A stretch of DNA of 43,310 bases from Labilithrix sp. (GTDB lineage: Bacteria > Myxococcota_A > Polyangia > Polyangiales > Polyangiaceae): assembly GCA_019637175.1 (NCBI GenBank), contig JAHBWD010000071.1, positions 1-43,310 on the forward strand. Direction: 5' to 3'. The notes beneath the pieces were generated by a model, which was not told where the DNA came from, searched no databases, and was given only the letters and a program-made list of their open reading frames with translations. Each line of letters opens with the position of its first letter. The first letter of the stretch is position 1. Below are positions 41,332 through 43,310 of this stretch, one piece after another. Position numbers and translations under genes: made by a program.

Positions 41332-42507
41332 TCAGTGCGCCATCTCGGCGAGAGCTGCGACGTCTGCCAACGCGCGAAGCACGTACGCCTCTTCCTCTGC
41401 CGTCATCCCGTGGAAGAGCGGTATCACGACGGACTCGTCCCGGAGCTTCTCCGACCGAGGAAGGCCACCCGCCACGACCCCGAAGCGGGTGTCGTCCGCA
41501 TACGCCGCCGTCTGGTGCGCGTTCATGATGCCGCGCTTCGCAACGACCCCGCGGTCGACGAGCGCCTGCAGGATCTCCAGCTGCGAAGTCTTCACGCCGG
41601 GGCGGATGCGCAGCGAATAGCTCTGCCAGTTCGACCTCACTCCGCGGCGCTCCACGGGTGGGGCGAAGACCGCGTTGTTCGCGAGCGCCGCGGCGTAGCG
41701 GTCCGCGATGCGGCGACGCTCGGCGACGATGGACGCGAGGCGACGAAGCTGAGGACGACCCACGGCGGCCTGGAGATCGGTCAGCCGAAAATTGTATGCG
41801 GGCTCGACGTATTCCTCGAAGGTCACCTTGTTCGAGTGGTGACGGATCGTGTCGGGAATGCTCATCGCGTGCTGACGCAAGCGCCGGAGTCGCTCGGCCG
41901 TCGCCGCGTCGGCCATCGTCAGCATCCCTCCGTCTCCCATCGTGAGGACCTTGCGCGGGTGGAACGAAAAGCACGCGATCACGCCGTGCGGCTTTCCGAT
42001 GCGCTCCCAGCGGCCGCCGACCTCGATCTCGCTGCCGATGGCGCACGCCGCGTCCTCGATGACCGGGAGGGAGTGACGACGCGCCACCTCGAGGATCCCC
42101 TCGATATCGCAGGGCATGCCGATCTGGTGAACCGCCAAGACCGCGCGAGTCTTCGGCGTGATCGCGCGCTCGAGCGAGCGAGGATCCATGCCGAACGTGT
42201 CCTCTTCGACGTCGCAGAACACGGGCCGCGCGCCGGCCGCGACCACGGCGTTCGCCGTCGCGATGAACGAATGGCTGACGGTGACGACGTCATCACCTCT
42301 GCGGACGCCCGAGCAGCGGAGCGCGAGCTCCAGCGCGACCGTGCAGTTGGCCACCGCGACGGCGTGTGACGCGCCGACGGCAGCCGCGAGCTCCTGCTCG
42401 AACGCAGCGACCTCCGGGCCCTGCGTGAGCCACCCCGAGTGGACGACCCGAGCCGCCGCCTCGGCCTCTGCCGCGCCGACGTCGGGCCGCGTGATGGGAA
42501 CCTTCAT
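41332..42507 (-). CDS. DegT/DnrJ/EryC1/StrS family sugar aminotransferase (WbpE-like)
   Basis: This is a 391-residue PLP enzyme. VPITRPDVGAAEAEAAARVVHSGWLTQGPEV opens the fold; ANCTVALELAL, VSHSFIATANAV, EDAACAIGSE and FSFHPRKVLTMGDGGM follow, with the PLP Lys at 186. EPAYNFRLTDLQAAVG is typical of the family. It transfers an amino group from glutamate to a keto-sugar nucleotide. The divergent neighbour is a Gfo/Idh dehydrogenase, which could make the 3-keto substrate, and a hexapeptide acyltransferase lies next door. The three match the WbpB/WbpE/WbpD set. ATG 42507 is chosen over GTG 42519. Confidence 0.93.
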   Translation of the reverse strand: MKVPITRPDVGAAEAEAAARVVHSGWLTQGPEVAAFEQELAAAVGASHAVAVANCTVALELALRCSGVRRGDDVVTVSHSFIATANAVVAAGARPVFCDVEEDTFGMDPRSLERAITPKTRAVLAVHQIGMPCDIEGILEVARRHSLPVIEDAACAIGSEIEVGGRWERIGKPHGVIACFSFHPRKVLTMGDGGMLTMADAATAERLRRLRQHAMSIPDTIRHHSNKVTFEEYVEPAYNFRLTDLQAAVGRPQLRRLASIVAERRRIADRYAAALANNAVFAPPVERRGVRSNWQSYSLRIRPGVKTSQLEILQALVDRGVVAKRGIMNAHQTAAYADDTRFGVVAGGLPRSEKLRDESVVIPLFHGMTAEEEAYVLRALADVAALAEMAH

Positions 42508-42607
42508 CGATCGCGCCACCCTAGATCAACTGCGAATCCAGTGCTACTGGATGCCACCAGGTAGCCTCAAAGGTTCAAGAAACGATGCGCACTGCGCGAG
42601 GATTCTC
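42508..42607. promoter_or_regulatory. Divergent promoter region with ATCCAGT/ACTGGAT inverted repeat
   Basis: These 100 bases separate two divergent genes. ATCCAGT (42536-42542), a 3-base gap GCT, then ACTGGAT (42546-42552) is a perfect 7-bp inverted repeat. The right arm is also part of a second repeat, CTGG-ATGCCA-CCAG. A GAGGA near 42595 serves as ribosome site for the dehydrogenase gene. The repeat could be an operator acting on both promoters. Confidence 0.5.
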
Positions 42608-43310
42608 ATGACGGAAATCAAGGCTTGCGTGATCGGGCTCGGCAGCATGGGCAGGAATCATGCGCGCGTCTTGTCGGACCTCGCGGGCGTGAGTCTGCTT
42701 GGCGTCGCCGATCCGAGCGAGCAGATCCGCAGAACCTACCGGCCCGTCGCGGGCGTTCGCGTCTTCGCCGACTACCGAGAGATGCTCGACGTCGTCCGTC
42801 CAGACTACGCGGTGGTGGCGACGCCCACGGAGCTCCACGCCGAGGTCGCGTGCGAGGTCATGACCCGAAAGATCAATGTCCTCGTCGAGAAGCCGATCGC
42901 CAAACGCATCGATGAAGCCGAACGCATGATCGCCCTCGCGGCGAAGCAAGGGGTCCTCCTCATGGTGGGCCACGTAGAGCGCTTCAACCCCGCGGTCCGC
43001 GAGCTCCGACGACGCGTGGAGGCGAGCGACCTCGGACGTCTCTTCCAGCTTCACGCCCGCCGCCTGGGCCCGTTCCCCCGCCGGATCGCAGACGTCGGCG
43101 TGATCCTCGACCTCGCCACGCACGACATCGACGCGATGCACTACGTGACGGGCTCACGCGTGATCCGCGCGTTCGCCGAGACGGCCCGCAAGGCGCACAA
43201 GACCTGCGAGGACATGCTCTCCGGGCTGCTCAGGTTCGAGAGCGGCGAGATCGGCGTCCTCGACGTGAGCTGGCTCAGCCCCAAGAAGCTCCGCGAGCTC
43301 TGGGTCGTCG
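42608..43310 (+). CDS. Gfo/Idh/MocA family oxidoreductase, N-terminal part (WbpB-like; cut by window end)
   Basis: The frame is open to the right edge, giving 234 residues. VIGLGSMGRNHARVL (~8-22) is the NAD(P)-binding loop, VATPTELHAE (~70-79) and EKP at 94-96 with VLVEKPIAKRIDEAE are family landmarks. GHVERFNPAVREL and THDIDAMHYV fit the sugar-binding half of the family. WbpB-type members oxidise C3 of UDP-N-acetylglucosaminuronate. With the DegT aminotransferase and acyltransferase next door, this is the probable first step of a 2,3-diacetamido-uronic acid pathway. The symbol is withheld because the C-terminus is missing. Its promoter shares the divergent region with the aminotransferase gene. 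Confidence 0.9.
   Translation, partial: MTEIKACVIGLGSMGRNHARVLSDLAGVSLLGVADPSEQIRRTYRPVAGVRVFADYREMLDVVRPDYAVVATPTELHAEVACEVMTRKINVLVEKPIAKRIDEAERMIALAAKQGVLLMVGHVERFNPAVRELRRRVEASDLGRLFQLHARRLGPFPRRIADVGVILDLATHDIDAMHYVTGSRVIRAFAETARKAHKTCEDMLSGLLRFESGEIGVLDVSWLSPKKLRELWVV

Noticed and set aside
1..43310. tRNA, rRNA, insertion sequence or attachment site
   Set aside because: No transposase, integrase, terminal inverted repeat pair or cloverleaf-like sequence was recognised by eye. A tRNAscan-SE and ISfinder search would settle this.

Overview
The window is high-GC DNA with dense genes, many GTG/TTG starts, lipoproteins with Asp/Glu/Gly-rich linkers, a transmembrane Ser/Thr kinase and a secreted SUMF1-domain protein. 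This style fits a myxobacterium-like member of the Myxococcota (order Polyangiales or similar). That placement is an inference from gene style, not a database match. No rRNA, tRNA, CRISPR array, transposase or phage gene was recognised.

Region 1 (1-13.7 kb) is mixed housekeeping and envelope genes. It holds the 3' part of a radical SAM/SPASM protein with a small membrane partner, murB, a divergent hrpB-type helicase, and a four-repeat DUF4397 lipoprotein ending at a strong hairpin. It continues with an ECF-type sigma factor overlapping its anti-sigma factor, a Roadblock-like protein, two small lipoproteins, a Pro/Ala-rich membrane protein, a Ser/Thr kinase and an FGE/SUMF1-domain lipoprotein.

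Region 2 (13.7-43.3 kb, running off the right edge) is a large surface-polysaccharide (O-antigen or exopolysaccharide, Wzx/Wzy type) locus. It carries four glycosyltransferases, a Wzy-like polymerase candidate, a Wzx flippase, an AsnB-type amidotransferase, a polysaccharide deacetylase, an acyltransferase-3 family protein, several methyltransferases including one FkbM type, and three sugar-nucleotide modules. Module A (30.66-35.09 kb) is a tight five-gene operon for a CDP-activated 6-deoxyhexose: cytidylyltransferase, 4,6-dehydratase, C-methyltransferase, RmlC-like epimerase and NAD-dependent reductase/epimerase, with no RfbH-type 3-dehydrase. Module B (40.7-43.3 kb) has a hexapeptide acyltransferase, a DegT aminotransferase and a Gfo/Idh dehydrogenase, as expected for a 2,3-diacetamido-uronic acid of the WbpB/WbpE/WbpD type. 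Module C is a WbpG-type amidotransferase plus HisH/HisF homologues (35.28-39.15 kb), expected to turn an acetamido group into an acetamidino group. A further operon (25.3-28.0 kb) has a GT2, a sugar-nucleotide dehydratase/epimerase and a nucleotidyltransferase.

Together these genes predict a repeat unit containing a C-methyl-branched CDP-derived deoxysugar and an amidinated diaminouronic acid, perhaps also a uronamide. It would be flipped by Wzx and polymerised by the Wzy-like protein. No initiating phosphoglycosyltransferase, Wza/Wzc export genes, UDP-GlcNAc 6-dehydrogenase or 2-epimerase is seen, so the locus probably continues beyond the window or uses genes elsewhere. The locus switches strand many times, and convergent genes abut or overlap. 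Two lipoproteins (one kelch-type, one repeat-bearing) are embedded in it.
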